Part shown: positions 1 to 10,500 of the stretch, piece by piece
Position numbering within the stretch: position 1 is the stretch's first letter
Layout of the letters: the number at the start of each line of letters is the position of its first letter
NCBI RefSeq assembly: GCF_005239225.2
Contig: NC_133301.1
Location: 3,931,157-3,995,156 of the forward strand
DNA: 64,000 bases
Direction: 5' to 3'
From: Populus alba
Lineage: Eukaryota > Streptophyta > Magnoliopsida > Malpighiales > Salicaceae
Notes under the pieces: model-generated
What the model saw: only the letters and a program-made list of their open reading frames with translations
What the model was told of the DNA's origin: nothing
Databases searched by the model: none
Made by a program: the position numbers and the translations under genes

Positions 1-663
1 AAGATGGCCTTTCTTCATCTCAAATGCACTGCAGTGAGGATCGATAGGTCTTGCTTTCATGTGCGTATGCCAAATGATTTATTCAGTCAAATAAAACTCA
101 GCTTTTTGAGTCACCTCATAGTGTTGTTTATCTTTGTTGTCTTTTTTTCTTTCAAGTTTTCTAGGTATATGTGTTACCTATTTAAGGAATCACCTGAATT
201 TCAAAATGCATTTTGTTTTGGACAAATATCAACATGATTTTTTTTTTGTACTCACTGTGGATGTCCCAAAAAATATCCTTGAAAACATATGAGATTATGT
301 ATGGGTTTGGAAGAAAGGAACACAAAAGGGTTCTTCATGTTGTAATGTTATGAGCAAAGTTGCGCTCAAAATGTTATTTACATGTAATAACAACAAAGAA
401 GAGTGTGATGTGAACACAAGAAAACACATGATCTTATTTCACAAGAAAAGCTCATTAACAGAGAAAGTCTTGTTCAAAAGCATTAACAAAAGGCAATAAC
501 AAGGCAGGCTTTGGTGAATATTTTCATAGGCTAAAACCTCCTCTCAAAAGCTCTGCGTAGAGGACTCAAAGACAATGCGGAACAACACCACGGTCAAAAG
601 TTGAGCTATCATGTTGGACCATTGATGCTTTCCAATTCCCCAAACTTTCCATCCTAATATGCT
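1..663 (-). other. Post-gag non-coding region of the Tat/Ogre-like element
   Basis: The 663 nt downstream of gag hold no open frame with protease or RT motifs on the minus strand and only short chance ORFs on the plus strand. In autonomous relatives the protease should begin here. I infer either that pol is missing from this copy or that it is displaced beyond the window edge. No promoter or RNA gene is visible. Confidence 0.4.
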
Positions 664-1767
664 TCAAGCATGATTAGGTAACGGGTTCGTATTCACATTG
701 GGGGCATCTTCCAATTCTATCCACCCAGCCTTGATTAATTGCAGAAGCTTTCTCTTGAAGGTATTGCAGGTATAGATGTTATGCCCAGTAATACCGGCAT
801 GGTATTCACAATTGAGTTTTGGCTTGTACCAATTAGGATAAGGTGGCTGCAGAGGTGTTAGAGGTTCTGGAGCTATTTGTCCAATGCTCAAAAGCTTTTG
901 ATACATCTCATTCAGGGGTAACGGTAGTGGAGGTAGTTGTTCTTGAACCCTTTTGGCTTGAAAGTTTTGGGGTTCAGGTTTTTTTATGTTGGCAATTTGG
1001 GATGGAGTATGGTAATTTTGGGATGTATTTGTTTTACCCTTGTAGCCATCTTCAACATGGTGAACCTCTTTTCTTTCGACGCCTTTTTTTTCAGTTGGTG
1101 TAGAAATTCTACCACTCTTGACACCTTGCTCTATGCGTTCACACACTATCACAACATCAGTGAATTGTTGGGCTGAACTACCCATCATATGTTCGTAATA
1201 TGGTGCTTTAAGTGTGTTGGCAAATAAAGAGACCATCTCTTTGTCCAAAAGTGGGGGATGTACTTGAGCAGCTAATTCTCGCCATCTTTGAGCATATTCT
1301 CTTATGCTTTCTTTATCCTTTTTCTCTATATTGGACAAACTGGTTCTGTCGGGTGCAATGTCCATGTTGTATTTGTATTGCTTGACGAAAGCATCCACAA
1401 GATTTTTCCAGTTGTGAATTTTTGTGTTATCCAATCTCATGTACCAACTCAAAGTTGCCCCACTTAAACTGTCTTGGAAAAAGTGCATTAGTAGTTTTTC
1501 ATCATGTACTACCTCAGCCATTTTATTGCAGTAGGACCTGAGATGAGTCATGGGGCATTGTGTTCCACTGTATTTGATGAATTCAGGAACACGAAATTTC
1601 TTTGGGACAACCACATTTGGGACCAAACACATCTCTGCTGCCCGTACCGGGTCATATAAGTCTATCCCTTCAATGGCTTTGAGTCTGGCTTCCAACGCCT
1701 CTATCTTAGCTTGATCAATGCTATCAGATGACTTAGCCTTGTGGGACTCATTAGCAGATGCCTTCAT
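664..1767 (-). CDS. Retrotransposon Gag, main part (capsid and zinc-knuckle-like tail)
   Basis: This 367-aa product is the structural Gag of a Ty3/gypsy element of the Tat/Ogre group; it would form the cytoplasmic particle that packages element RNA. Residues about 5-45 are charged and helical. Residues about 60-215 form the retrotransposon Gag domain, with landmark pieces PEFIKYSG, MTHLRSYCNKM, LSGATLSWYM, FVKQYKYN and REYAQRWRELA. A C-H-H-C pattern (CEYHAGITGHNIYTC) near residues 324-338 resembles a degenerate zinc knuckle. The ATG at 1767 overlaps the stop of the upstream 88-aa frame by 4 bp (ATGA), so the full Gag was probably one frame split by an indel, or it is re-initiated. No frameshift or stop lies within this part. 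Protein family is clear; activity is not implied. Confidence 0.85.
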   Translation of the reverse strand: MKASANESHKAKSSDSIDQAKIEALEARLKAIEGIDLYDPVRAAEMCLVPNVVVPKKFRVPEFIKYSGTQCPMTHLRSYCNKMAEVVHDEKLLMHFFQDSLSGATLSWYMRLDNTKIHNWKNLVDAFVKQYKYNMDIAPDRTSLSNIEKKDKESIREYAQRWRELAAQVHPPLLDKEMVSLFANTLKAPYYEHMMGSSAQQFTDVVIVCERIEQGVKSGRISTPTEKKGVERKEVHHVEDGYKGKTNTSQNYHTPSQIANIKKPEPQNFQAKRVQEQLPPLPLPLNEMYQKLLSIGQIAPEPLTPLQPPYPNWYKPKLNCEYHAGITGHNIYTCNTFKRKLLQLIKAGWIELEDAPNVNTNPLPNHA

Positions 1768-2030
1768 GACTGTTGGGATGGTGCAGGTGTCGTTGACTGC
1801 ACAAAGGTTGGATTGTGCTGAGGTTCTTGACCATGTTCGCTCATTCTTTCCTCAGGCTGAACTGTAGTAGGAGCCGGATCAAAGGTGATCGGTTGATTAG
1901 AAGGACCTTCATCAGAGGTATTTCTTAGTGTTTGCCTGAGTAAGCTAGTGAGGTGAGCCACACTTATTTTCAGAGACTCCAACTCTTCGTGCAAATAGGC
2001 CTCACGTTGAGCACGCTCTTCATCTTCCAT
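1764..2030 (-). CDS. Retrotransposon Gag, N-terminal segment in a different frame
   Basis: This 88-aa frame starts at a true ATG (2030) and reads MEDEERAQREAYLHEELES, a charged amphipathic helix or coiled coil, followed by a Pro/Gln/Thr-rich linker ending PAPSQQS. It abuts the main gag frame with an ATGA stop/start overlap. Its position directly upstream, and its composition, suit the N-terminal extension of the same Gag polyprotein. I infer that an indel in the linker separated the two frames, although termination-reinitiation across ATGA cannot be excluded. It is unlikely to be an independent protein. Confidence 0.65.
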   Translation of the reverse strand: MEDEERAQREAYLHEELESLKISVAHLTSLLRQTLRNTSDEGPSNQPITFDPAPTTVQPEERMSEHGQEPQHNPTFVQSTTPAPSQQS

Positions 2031-2630
2031 ATTTCTTGCTCGAAGTCGGGTGTTGTAGACTTTTTGGGGACCTATATTTCAATCTGTCATGTATGCATGT
2101 TAAATGTATGAACATGTAATTTATATGATGCACTTGCCCTTCAAGGGTGACATGGTTTTTTTTTTTTTTTTTTTTGTATGACATATTCTGTAAAGAAAGA
2201 TAACGCATACAAACTAAAGACAGCGTCTATTCATGCATAGGTTTTCTACCTGGTCTCAAAAGGGTCTCATATCTGCCCAGTGACGTCCTTCGTAAAGGCA
2301 GTATGGGGGCGTTGCAAAGAACAGTTAAGACACGTATGCCCACCATTACCAAGCAGGCACTCAGATATGAGTTGGGTGTTTCACGCATCTGAACCCGACC
2401 AATAGTCATAAGGCAGATCGTTAATTCCCCACTTAACTTAGAAGCTTGTGTGTGCTTGACAAATATAAAGCATGTTATACATGAGGCAGTTCTATACAAT
2501 GCATGAACAAATATGTACAAAATTAAAGCGCGTGAGAAATAAATAAAGGAAATGCATATTTAAAAATAAACACGCAAACCACAACAAAAAACACAATAAA
2601 TCAGACAAAAACAAAGCTTAGTCCACAAGA
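2031..2630 (-). other. Leader between primer-binding site and gag
   Basis: Non-coding leader of the Tat/Ogre-like element. It contains a long T tract at about 2157-2175. Short frames on the minus strand show no conserved motif. No intron boundaries can be assigned with confidence. Confidence 0.45.
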
Positions 2631-2648
2631 TCCCCAGTGGAGTCGCTA
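2631..2648 (-). promoter_or_regulatory. Primer-binding site, tRNA-Arg type
   Basis: On the minus strand the LTR end GTGCGACA is followed by a short spacer and then AGCGACTCCACTGGGGA. This is complementary, with one change, to a tRNA 3' end reading TCCCCAGTGGAGTCG plus CCA. That tRNA-Arg end is the known primer type of Ogre/Tat elements. The site lies 3-4 nt inside the LTR border, where minus-strand DNA synthesis would start. Confidence 0.75.
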
Positions 2649-2949
2649 TTCTGTCGCACGTGTGCGGCGGCGCGGCGATCGTCCACCCTCAAGGAAAAAT
2701 TGGAATATTCATTCCTGGCAAAAATAGGGAGAGACAAGGAATTCGTGTCTCTATAAGTGAAAATATGGACTGGAGTCGCCACCTAGTATTCTGGTTACTT
2801 GAGGAACCCTAACCTGGTCTCAGAGATGGGTACGGAGACTGGTTGCGTAAAGGGAAGTTATTAGCACCCCAACTACACCCTACCTTAAGGTAAGCTGCAT
2901 TGTTTTTAATGTCTTGATAAAATATAAGATCGTGTTGTGGTTTATTATT

Positions 2950-3061
2950 GTTCGGAATACGCATTACATGTAATGTCATACCCCGGGTTCGAGTGTCCGT
3001 CAAAAAAAGAAATTAAATATCCGGAATATGCATTACGTGTAATGTCATACCCCGGATACCA
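2950..3061. repeat. Two palindromic repeats in the U5 part of the LTR
   Basis: Two copies of a 40-bp unit, CGGAATA(C/T)GCATTAC...TACCCCGG, each centred on a palindrome. The first is CATTACATGTAATG (2962-2975). The second is CATTACGTGTAATG (3031-3044), which keeps the CATTAC/GTAATG arms. They sit next to the AGCTGCATTG block, the same relative place as the hairpin repeats of the 21429-23886 LTR. Confidence 0.6.
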
Positions 3062-3618
3062 AGAGACAAAACAAAATAAAATTTTTTGTTGTTTTTTGAA
3101 ATTTTGGCCAATATTCTCTTGACTTTAATAAACTGGTTATTTAAGCCAAAATGCATGCTAAAACATTGTTTTTTTTTTTTTTTGTTATGAAAATACAATA
3201 TGATTTTTTAGCTTTGAGACACTTGGCCGTCATGCACAAAAACATTTTTTTTTTAATTGTTTTTTTTTGTATTTTTGGAAGTTTTTTGACGAAAAAACCG
3301 GGTATTTTAATACTGGATTTGTATAAAATATCGTCCGATATTAAATCAAAAAAAATGACATAAAAACTACGCCGGAAAAATTATAAATTGCTGAAATCAA
3401 ATTTTTTTTTTTTATGCATGTGTGAATAGTACCTAATAGTGCTGAAAATAAATAATAACAAAAAATAAAAAAAATAAACAAAAAAAAATAAACAAAAAAA
3501 AATAAAAATAAAAATTATATGGGCCAACCCGGCCCAAAAAAAAAATCATCGGCTGGCCACGTCCCAGGGCCCAGGCCCAAATGCTGGTTACTGTTGCACA
3601 CAGTTAACCGGGTTACTT

Positions 3619-3723
3619 GGTGCACAGTACCAGTGAATTAATTGGCCAATTACTGTGCACCGATTGCACAGTAACGGGTTTAATTAATTCTTGCATGCAG
3701 AACGTTCACTGTGCACGTTCTGC
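3619..3723. other. Two strong inverted repeats in the LTR
   Basis: GGTGCACAGTA (3619-3629) pairs perfectly with TACTGTGCACC (3651-3661). GCAGAACGT (3697-3705) pairs perfectly with ACGTTCTGC (3715-3723). Both could form RNA hairpins in the element transcript. Their function is unknown. Confidence 0.6.
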
Positions 3724-3844
3724 AACAAGAGATGAATAGTTAAAACAAGATATGGGTTGAGGGCCTAACCTGTGTGGCTGTCGTCGATGCGAGCTGCTGG
3801 TGGCGACAGGAAAGCGGCCTGACAGTGGGGTGGCCAAGCGGTGC

Positions 3845-4018
3845 TCTGCGTTTTTTCCTTTCTCCTCCTCTGTTTTCTTCTCTGCTTCTTCCTTTCTCTT
3901 CTCTGCCTCTCTCCTCTCTTCTCCTTCTTCTCCCTCTCTTCTCCCTTCTGTTCCCCTTCTCTCTCGGTCCCCCTCTCTTGGTCTTCTCTTTTTTTTTTCT
4001 TTTTCATTTTTTTTTCAG
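3845..4018. repeat. Polypyrimidine tract (CT-rich on +, GA-rich on element strand)
   Basis: About 170 bp of almost pure C/T ending in a poly-T and CAG. The long reading frames over this tract are low-complexity artefacts. On the element's sense strand it is a purine-rich stretch of the LTR. Confidence 0.7.
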
Positions 4019-4383
4019 CAAGCCCTCCCCTGTATTCTATAGGAAAACAGGGGGGCGAAATGTGGGCGCCACTTGTTTTGCCGCCCCTGCACTATCTGTT
4101 CAATGGATAAAAGGAGGCAAGTGGGCGTCGAATGGAGCGTTCTTCATTGCGCCAAATCCGGGAAAAGAAGTTCGGCGAAAAGTGAGAAGAAAAATTCTTC
4201 TCCCCTGTTTCTCTGCGTGCGCAGGGAAGAAGACGATTGGGCCGTTTTGCCAAACGGCATCGTTTTTGCATGGGTTTTTTTTTTATAATTATATTTTTTT
4301 GAATTTTATTGATATATTATTTTTATTCTAGTGATTCTATTAATTTTACAGTTAAGTCGTGGACCAAAAAATGGGGGGTTACA

Positions 4384-4729
4384 ACAAACCTTAGAAACAA
4401 TAAATCCTCTAATAATTTGGCAGGACATGTCATGCATCAATGAGATAAAGGATCTTCTCTGGAGTTAATAAATACAATGATTGCTCATAATTGATGATCT
4501 TACTAATTTATTGGAAGTAATACATGATATTATTTTCAAGAAATGACTTGAAGTATAGATTCATTAGTTACCAACCAAGTTTTGAGAACTTGGTTGATCC
4601 ATTTAAATGGTAAAACCCAAGGAATCTAAAAGTGGGTCTTTAAATAATAGCTAACATTGAAAGAACAATGTAATAAATGTTACAATTGGCAAAGCTTTAA
4701 GGAGTAGGAATAGTCAATTTTAATGCGGT
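4384..4729. other. Weakly coding remnant 5' of the copia RT
   Basis: AT-rich DNA just outside the upstream LTR. Scattered stops block any long frame. It may be decayed copia RT sequence continuing into the recognisable part at 4730, but no motif is secure. Confidence 0.3.
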
Positions 4730-5600
4730 TAAAATTCAACAAATTTGATTTCATAAAAAAATATGGATAAACCTTAACCCCTGTTTACAAAAAGGTTTAG
4801 TGAAAGTTATGTCATTTTCCTAATATTATATGTAGATGACATATTATTATTACGAAACGACATATCTTGACTTTAATTAGTAAAGTTTTGGGATGTCCAA
4901 GAATTTCTCAATAAAGAATTGGAGAAGCAACCCTATACATTAAATATAAAGATATATTTAGAGGTTGTTTAGATTATGTACCAATCATACAAATAGACTA
5001 AATGTTAAAAATAACTTAGCATGGAAGAATCTACGATTGGATTCTTATTTATTTTGCATGGAACATCTCCCTCAAAAGATACACGCTCTAAAACACAGAT
5101 TGAGAAGAGATATGATGGAAATGGTATTCCATACTATAGATCTATCAATGGAGAAGATAAACTATAAATTTAAAATTGTTTGAATTAAGATTATTTTTTC
5201 AATGAAATGTTGGGAAAATAGTGAAAACTAGTCAATATATGTTTTATTCTAAATGGCAGTGCTTTGAGTTGAAAGAGTTCTAACCAAGAGAGCACAATTG
5301 GATTCTACAACTGAATAAGATACATCTCCATGTTTAACAAAAACAAAGATATGTTTCGATCAAGAAATTCATTAATGAACACAGGGGTATGGTTATAATA
5401 GAATATTTGTTGATTCAACTTGCCCTATACTGTGAAAAAAATAAAAGCCATTTTATAAGCAAAGAAACCAAGGTCTCATCAATGATTCAAATAAGTACTT
5501 AATAAATTACATTTGATTTGATAAAACAATGAAATGAAAGATGTAAAGATTAGCACACCGATAGCATGAGTCATCCACCAAAAAAGAATCTAGAAGAATC
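4730..5600 (+). pseudogene. Ty1/copia reverse transcriptase-RNase H remnant
   Basis: Plus-strand fragments in several frames carry landmarks of copia pol. The RT active-site motif reads LILYVDDILLLRND, with YVDD at 4829-4840. A stretch resembling KELGEATYTLNIKIY follows with one frame slip. Further on are HGTSLSKDT and GNGIPYYRSI (about 5060-5160), the segment just after the RT core, and a weak RNase H resemblance around LYCENNKSHFISKE (about 5430-5480). Reading through needs many frame changes and stops. Copia RT acts in the particle to copy element RNA; this copy cannot encode it. The catalytic aspartates survive although the surrounding frame is destroyed. Integrase and gag are absent. Confidence 0.7.
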
Positions 5601-5689
5601 CTATTACTCGAATTCACTATCCACGCAGAGCAATTAATGCTGCATGGAGAAAATTTGGTATTAGATACATAAACGATTAGCTTTAGTGT

Positions 5690-5930
5690 AAGTGGTAGAA
5701 TTTTAGTTTAATATGCCTTGAAACCAATTGGTTGGTTACATGTGACATTATTATATTCATGTAAATATATATTTATTATTCATATAATATTACGATTAAT
5801 GAAATCTAATATTTGATTTATTGAATCTAAAGTAAAAGATAAAGTTCATGGGAAAAAAATCCACTGCAAAGAAAATTATAAAGTTGTTATAATTATGAGA
5901 TTCTTATTGCATCAAATCATTGTTTAGAAA
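5690..5930 (+). repeat. Possible copia 3' LTR start
   Basis: After the RNase H remnant comes TAAGTGGTAGAATTTTAGTTTAATATGCC-like DNA. A purine-rich TAAGTGG-AGAA stretch followed by T(G/T)TTAG is common at copia polypurine tract/LTR junctions. No second LTR was found for comparison, so this stays tentative. Confidence 0.25.
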
Positions 5931-6225
5931 GAATATTTATACAAAAAAGCTAAGTAACCCTAGTTTCCCTAATAGGTCACATATAAATCCAATTTAAATA
6001 ATGTCCACACTAACCTAAAACTAACCCAAACTAATTAAAATAAATAGCATAAACAAGTGTAAAACTTAAACATGTATTGCTGTTTAAAATGAAAATACAT
6101 CAATAGCCCAACTGATTAAAATAAGATAATGTCAGTTTTTCTCGTAATCTGCTAGCAACATTAAATCCTAACTTCAAATGAATGGTTCTCTCTCATTTTA
6201 ATGAATTAGAAAATGTGCCATATAT
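5930..6225 (-). repeat. 3' LTR fragment of the Del-like element
   Basis: About 295 bp aligning by eye with 11755-12045, including blocks AATAAATA(G/A)CATAAACAAGT and TTTTTCTCGTAATCT. The U5 end expected further left is missing or replaced by copia sequence. Confidence 0.6.
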
Positions 6226-6229
6226 CATT

Positions 6230-7150
6230 GGAAATGTTTGGTATTAAAGGTTTAAAACCATACACAATTTCAAATGGTAAATAATCAGTAATAGAATGCA
6301 CACTTTGATTATATGCAAATTCAATAGAAGGTAAACAATCTTTTTAATTTTTAATATTCTTTTGAATGATAGCCTTTAATAATTAAGTTAAAATCCTATT
6401 TACAATTTCAGTTTGATCATTTATTTGTGAGTGACAACTTTTATAAAATAAAAACTTAGTCCTTAGCGTACCCCACAGAACCTTCCAAAAGTAACTCAAA
6501 AACTTAACTTCTTGATCAGACACAATGCTCCTAGGAACACCAGTTGGCCAAATGACCTCTCTAAAAAAAAGGTCTGTGATATTGGTTTACATCATCAGAT
6601 TTTATAACAAGCAATGAAATGTATCATTCTTAGAAAATCTATCCATAACAACAAATATGGAGTCTATTTATTTCTTAGACCTAGGAAAACCCAAAATAAA
6701 ATCCATAAAAATATCAACCCAAGGTTCCTTAAGAATAGATAAAGGTATATAAAGCTCATGAGGCTTTACTTTAGACTTAGCCTGTCTACAAGTTATGCAT
6801 CTATCACAAATCTTTGCATATTTCTTTTCATGTTAGGCCAAACAAAAAATGTTCATGTAAAATTTCTAAAAGTCCTTAGCAATTCTAAAATGTCCCATTA
6901 AACCTCTCTCATGAGCTTCTCTTATAAGTAATTTATGCATGGAACAATTAGGCACACATAATCTATTCTCCTTAAACAAAAATCCATCATGCCTAAATAA
7001 ATTTTCGTTAACCAAAACTCTACACTCAACATATATGGTACCAAAATTATTATCACTAGGATATAATTCTTTAATATACTCAAATCCTAACAATTTAGTA
7101 TGCAAAGTATTAAAAAAAATATACCTTCGCGACAAAGCATCTGCAACCAT
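6230..7150 (-). pseudogene. Del-like integrase with RNase H C-terminus
   Basis: The frame at 7150-6866 begins VADALSRRY, the signature at the end of gypsy RNase H. It continues through a linker into the integrase zinc-binding region (VPNCSMHKLLIREAHERG, then LMGHF). Broken frames down to about 6230 resemble the integrase core and its exit, including the pieces EFAYN and [11 protein letters not shown]. Integrase inserts the cDNA copy into host chromosomes. Here the core is interrupted by stops and frame slips, and the C-terminal and chromodomain-type region is absent because LTR sequence begins at about 6225. It is a dead copy. Confidence 0.75.
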
Positions 7151-7189
7151 ATTTTCCTGACCTAACTTGTATTTAATTAGATATGGAAT

Positions 7190-8330
7190 GTCTCAATGAA
7201 TTTAATCCACTTAGCATGTGACCTATTTAACTTACCTTGGCTTTTCTAATGTTTCAATGATTGGTGATTGTATGTATAACAAACTCCTCTGGCCAAAGAT
7301 AATGTTGCCAATTTTCTAAACCCCTTACTAATGCATAAACTATTTGTCATAAGTCGGATAATTAAGAGTTACACCGTTAAGTTTTTCACTAAAATAAGCA
7401 ATGTGTTGTTTCTCTTGCACTAGAACATCGCCAGTATCTATTGCTAAAGCATCACATTCAATTTTAAAGGCTATATTAAAATCAGGTAAAGATAACAAAG
7501 GTGCTAAAATTAACTTTGATTTCAACAAATTAAACGCATTTTCTTGTTCTTCACCCCAATTGAATCCTATTGATTTCTTAATTATTTCAATTGATAGTGA
7601 GGGAAATGTACTAAAATCTTTAACAAACCTTCTGTAAAAACTAGTCAAACTAGGGAAACTCCTAACTTTTGTGATTGATTTAGGTGTAGGCCATTTTTAT
7701 ATAGTCTTAATCTTAGCCTCATCCATCTTTATACCCTTTGCACTAACAACATAACTAAGAAATATAATCTTATCCATGCAAAAGTTACACTTCTGTAAAT
7801 TGGCATACATAGATTCCTTTCTAAGTAGTTCAAGAACCTGTCTTAAATGTCATATATGATCATCTAATCCTTTACTATAAATGACTATATTATCGAAGTA
7901 CACAACCACAAACCTACCAATAAATGCACACAAAACTTGATTCATTAATCTCATATAGGTGCTACATGCATTAGTAAGTCCAAAAGGCATAACTAACTAA
8001 TCATACAAATCATATTTAGTTTTAAAAGCAGGTTTCCATTCATCATCTTCTTTCACCTTAATTTAATGATAACCACTTTTTAAATCATTACTAAAAAACA
8101 AATTAGAACTGTGCAATTCATCCAACATATCATTTAATTTAGGGATAGGATTTCTATACTTTACAATGATAATATTAATGGCTTTGTAATCAACACATAT
8201 TCGCCAAGTATTGTATTTTTTTAGCACTAAAAGTATAGGAACTCCATAAAGATTCATTCTCTTTTGAATGTGATCCTTTGATATTAACTCCTCCACTTGC
8301 CTTTGTAGTTCCTTAGTCTCTTCTAGGTTG
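7190..8330 (-). pseudogene. Del-like reverse transcriptase and RNase H
   Basis: The RT fingers and palm lie at 8296-8063, with pieces WRICVDYKAIN, YRNPIPKL and DLKSGYH. The catalytic region near 7900 reads YFDN at 7900-7889, so the second active-site Asp is Asn. The thumb and start of RNase H follow at 7648-7340, with TSFYRRFVKDFS, FNWGEEQENAF and LPDFNIAFKIECDA. Stops and frame changes separate these blocks. Gene order and motif spacing fit Ty3/gypsy pol. The substituted catalytic Asp and broken frames mean no active polymerase. Confidence 0.8.
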
Positions 8331-8808
8331 CTCCTATAAGCTGGCCAATATAGCTACTCCTAGCACAAAGTCTATTTGATGCTTAATTCCTTTAATCGGT
8401 GGCAAACCACTAGGTATCTCATCTGGAAAAATATCCTCAAATTCCTGCAAAAGAACTTTAACTACACGAGAAACATGAGAATTCAAGCTATCAGAATTAA
8501 AGTATACCTCCTTTTACAAAAGTAAAATCATAGGCATCTCAGAAAAATAAGCATGTTTAATATCATTAGGTTTTGCATAGAAATTAAGGTGTTTCCCAAC
8601 CTTTTTTGTACACTCTTCTTTTATCACCCTTACTTTCTTCTCTCCACTCAAGGCCTCTAACCTTTTTTTTTTTTTTTTTTTTTCTTTTGGCCAAAACCTT
8701 TTTCTCTCTCTTCCTAATGGCCAAAACTTTATCCCCTTGTTTTTTCAACTCATGACTCACTTTATTTTCACTCTTCTTCACTTCCTCACCATGATGTTCT
8801 GTTTGGAG
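8331..8808 (-). other. Protease-RT linker with homopolymer tract
   Basis: Region between the protease and RT blocks. A T tract at about 8669-8692 encodes poly-Lys on the element strand (84 residues or fewer open). There is no domain. Low complexity suggests slippage. Confidence 0.4.
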
Positions 8809-9207
8809 TTATTTTGAATCAAAATCCTTCTTTAACCTCATCTGATCTTCATATACTTGCTTAGGTGACAATGGTACAAGTGTGTATACTTTACCATTAT
8901 TCTCTAAGAAATTTTTTTTTTTCGTAAACCCATCATATTTGGCTTTTCTATCAAATTGCCAAGGTCTCTTTAATAATAGATGTGAAGCATACATAAGAAC
9001 AACATCACATAAAACTTTATTCTTATACTTGCCTACTAAGAATGTAACCAACGCTTGTTTATTCACCTTAACAACACCACATTCATTCAACCATTGAAGC
9101 TGATAAAGTCTCTCATGCATTATAGTACTTAAACCCAACTTTCTAACCAAAGTTACACTAGCAACATTATTACAACTACAACTATCAATGATCATACTAT
9201 ATATCAT
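8809..9207 (-). pseudogene. Del-like retroviral-type aspartic protease
   Basis: This 132-aa open segment carries the protease domain that would process Gag-Pol in the particle. The active-site region reads MIIDSCSCNNVAS, where a Gly expected after the catalytic Asp is Ser. Later pieces LQWLNECG, VNKQALVTF and KRPWQFDRKAKYDGF are typical of Del-type elements. The C-terminus (YTLVPLSPKQVYEDQM) is the usual link to RT. It sits between gag (right) and RT (left), as expected. It has no internal stop but no start codon of its own in the polyprotein, and it is embedded in a broken frame. Confidence 0.75.
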
Positions 9208-9399
9208 ATTTTGGATATGGCATCTAGTATGGAAAATATTCTCCCTTTATTGCTACACATCATCTTATTTAACCTGAATACTCAAAGATCTTTTTATCAC
9301 TATGACTTACCTCTCGTGTGCATATTCAACATCACTATCATCCACAAGTTATGGCATATCATCATAATCAGACGCTAGTAGATTCAATCTCTCCATCAT

Positions 9400-10500
9400 C
9401 CCTCAAAATCATGATTCTTCAATTTGCTCATTATGATGCATAGTGCCTCAATCCCTAATACTTAAAACACTTAATATCTCAATTATGCTTTGTTTGCACT
9501 TCAGTTTTAGACTTTTATTTCGTGGATGAAATTTGCTTCTTTGGGTTGATAGGTTCGGCAACTTTAGGAGTCATTATTGGCTTTGATGGTGCATTACCAT
9601 CTCTCCCATAATTCATCATCCAATTTGAAAAAGAACATAAATAAGCTCCTGGTCAAGTACTACTCTTTCATTTCATTTGTTTCTCCACTTTAGTAGCGAA
9701 ATGTACTAAATCCTCCAAGTCTATATAAGGTTATAATGCCATCATATTAGCTATGTCTTTATTCAACCCACTCAAAAACCTAGACATTGTTACTTCTTCA
9801 TCCTTAATAACATTAGCTCTAATCATGGTAACCTTTAACTTCTTATGATATTCCTCCACACTCTTGAAACCCTCAGTAATATTCTACAATTGATTAAACA
9901 ATTCCCTATAATAATGTTTGGGAACAAATCTCTTTCTCATGATTGTCTTCATCTCCTTCCATGTACCAACAGCTCTCTCCATTTCTCATTATATCAATCA
10001 CTAATCTTTCCCACCAAAACATAGCATAATTAGTAAACTCTATAACAATAAGCTTAAATTTTTTTCCAGAATAGTTATGGATATAAAAAATCAGCTTTAC
10101 CTTTTTCTCTCACTTAAAATAAGCTTCTAGGTCTATTTTACCCTTAAAAGCTAGAATTTTTAACTTAATACTACCCAAATTCCTATCCAAACCTTTTACC
10201 TCGTCAAAATTGCCTTTACTACCAAATTTAGCCCTAGGCCGACTATTCTCCCTCTTTGGATGGGACTTATGAAGTTCATTCCTATATGTAGGAAACCTAT
10301 TTTTTATGGTTAAAGACATAATCTTTGGCTTCCTCTTTGGAATTTCCAACCGCACTTTCATATAGAGATGAAACAACCCTTTTGAAATTTTTCCTAACTT
10401 CTCTACCCTTTTTGCTAAGCCCACTTTCAACCCTAGTCTCCAATTTCTCAAACCTATTCATCATCTTCCTAACCATAAATTCAATTTGTTGGCGCATTTC
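9400..10500 (-). pseudogene. Del-like Gag with decayed zinc knuckle
   Basis: Minus-strand blocks show a charged N-terminus (10497-10297), a Gag core (10200-9650), and a CCHC-type knuckle near 9480-9430 whose second Cys is lost. Recognisable core pieces in order are KIDLEAYFK, HNYSGKKFKL, EFTNYAMFWWERL, MRKRFVPKHYY and RANVIKDEEVTMSRFLSGLN. Gag would form the nucleocapsid. Stops occur after EAYFK, before NITEGFKS and in the knuckle, and at least two frame changes are needed, so it is not translatable as one protein. Confidence 0.75.

Larger units (their letters stand above)
1..4383 (-). mobile_element. Tat/Ogre-like Ty3/gypsy element, 5' part (5' LTR, PBS, gag)
   Basis: Read on the minus strand this is a 5' LTR (4383 to 2652), a primer-binding site, a leader of about 600 nt, a gag gene in two overlapping frames (2030 to 664), then non-coding DNA to the window edge. 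The LTR has TG...CA ends, starting TGTAACCCCC and ending GTGCGACA. The primer site matches a tRNA-Arg 3' end, as in Ogre/Tat elements. No protease or RT follows gag inside the window. The 3' LTR, if present, lies to the left of base 1. Confidence 0.75.
2652..4383 (-). repeat. 5' LTR of the Tat/Ogre-like element
   Basis: About 1732 bp. It runs from TGTAACCCCCC (minus strand, base 4383) to GTGCGACA (base 2652). Near the U5 end it carries the block GAGTCGCCACCTAGTATT (plus-strand reading, about 2773-2790) and an AGGTAAGCTGCATTG block. Both recur in the LTR segments at 17832-18938, 23690-23886 and 46790-47025, tying all of these into one superfamily. It also holds a CT-rich tract and several strong inverted repeats listed separately. 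I could not fix a TATA box with confidence. Confidence 0.7.

Noticed and set aside
3774..4331. Long plus-strand frames of 80-185 residues
   Set aside because: They cross the CT-rich tract of an LTR and are Leu/Ser/Phe/Pro runs without any motif, and lie antisense to the element.
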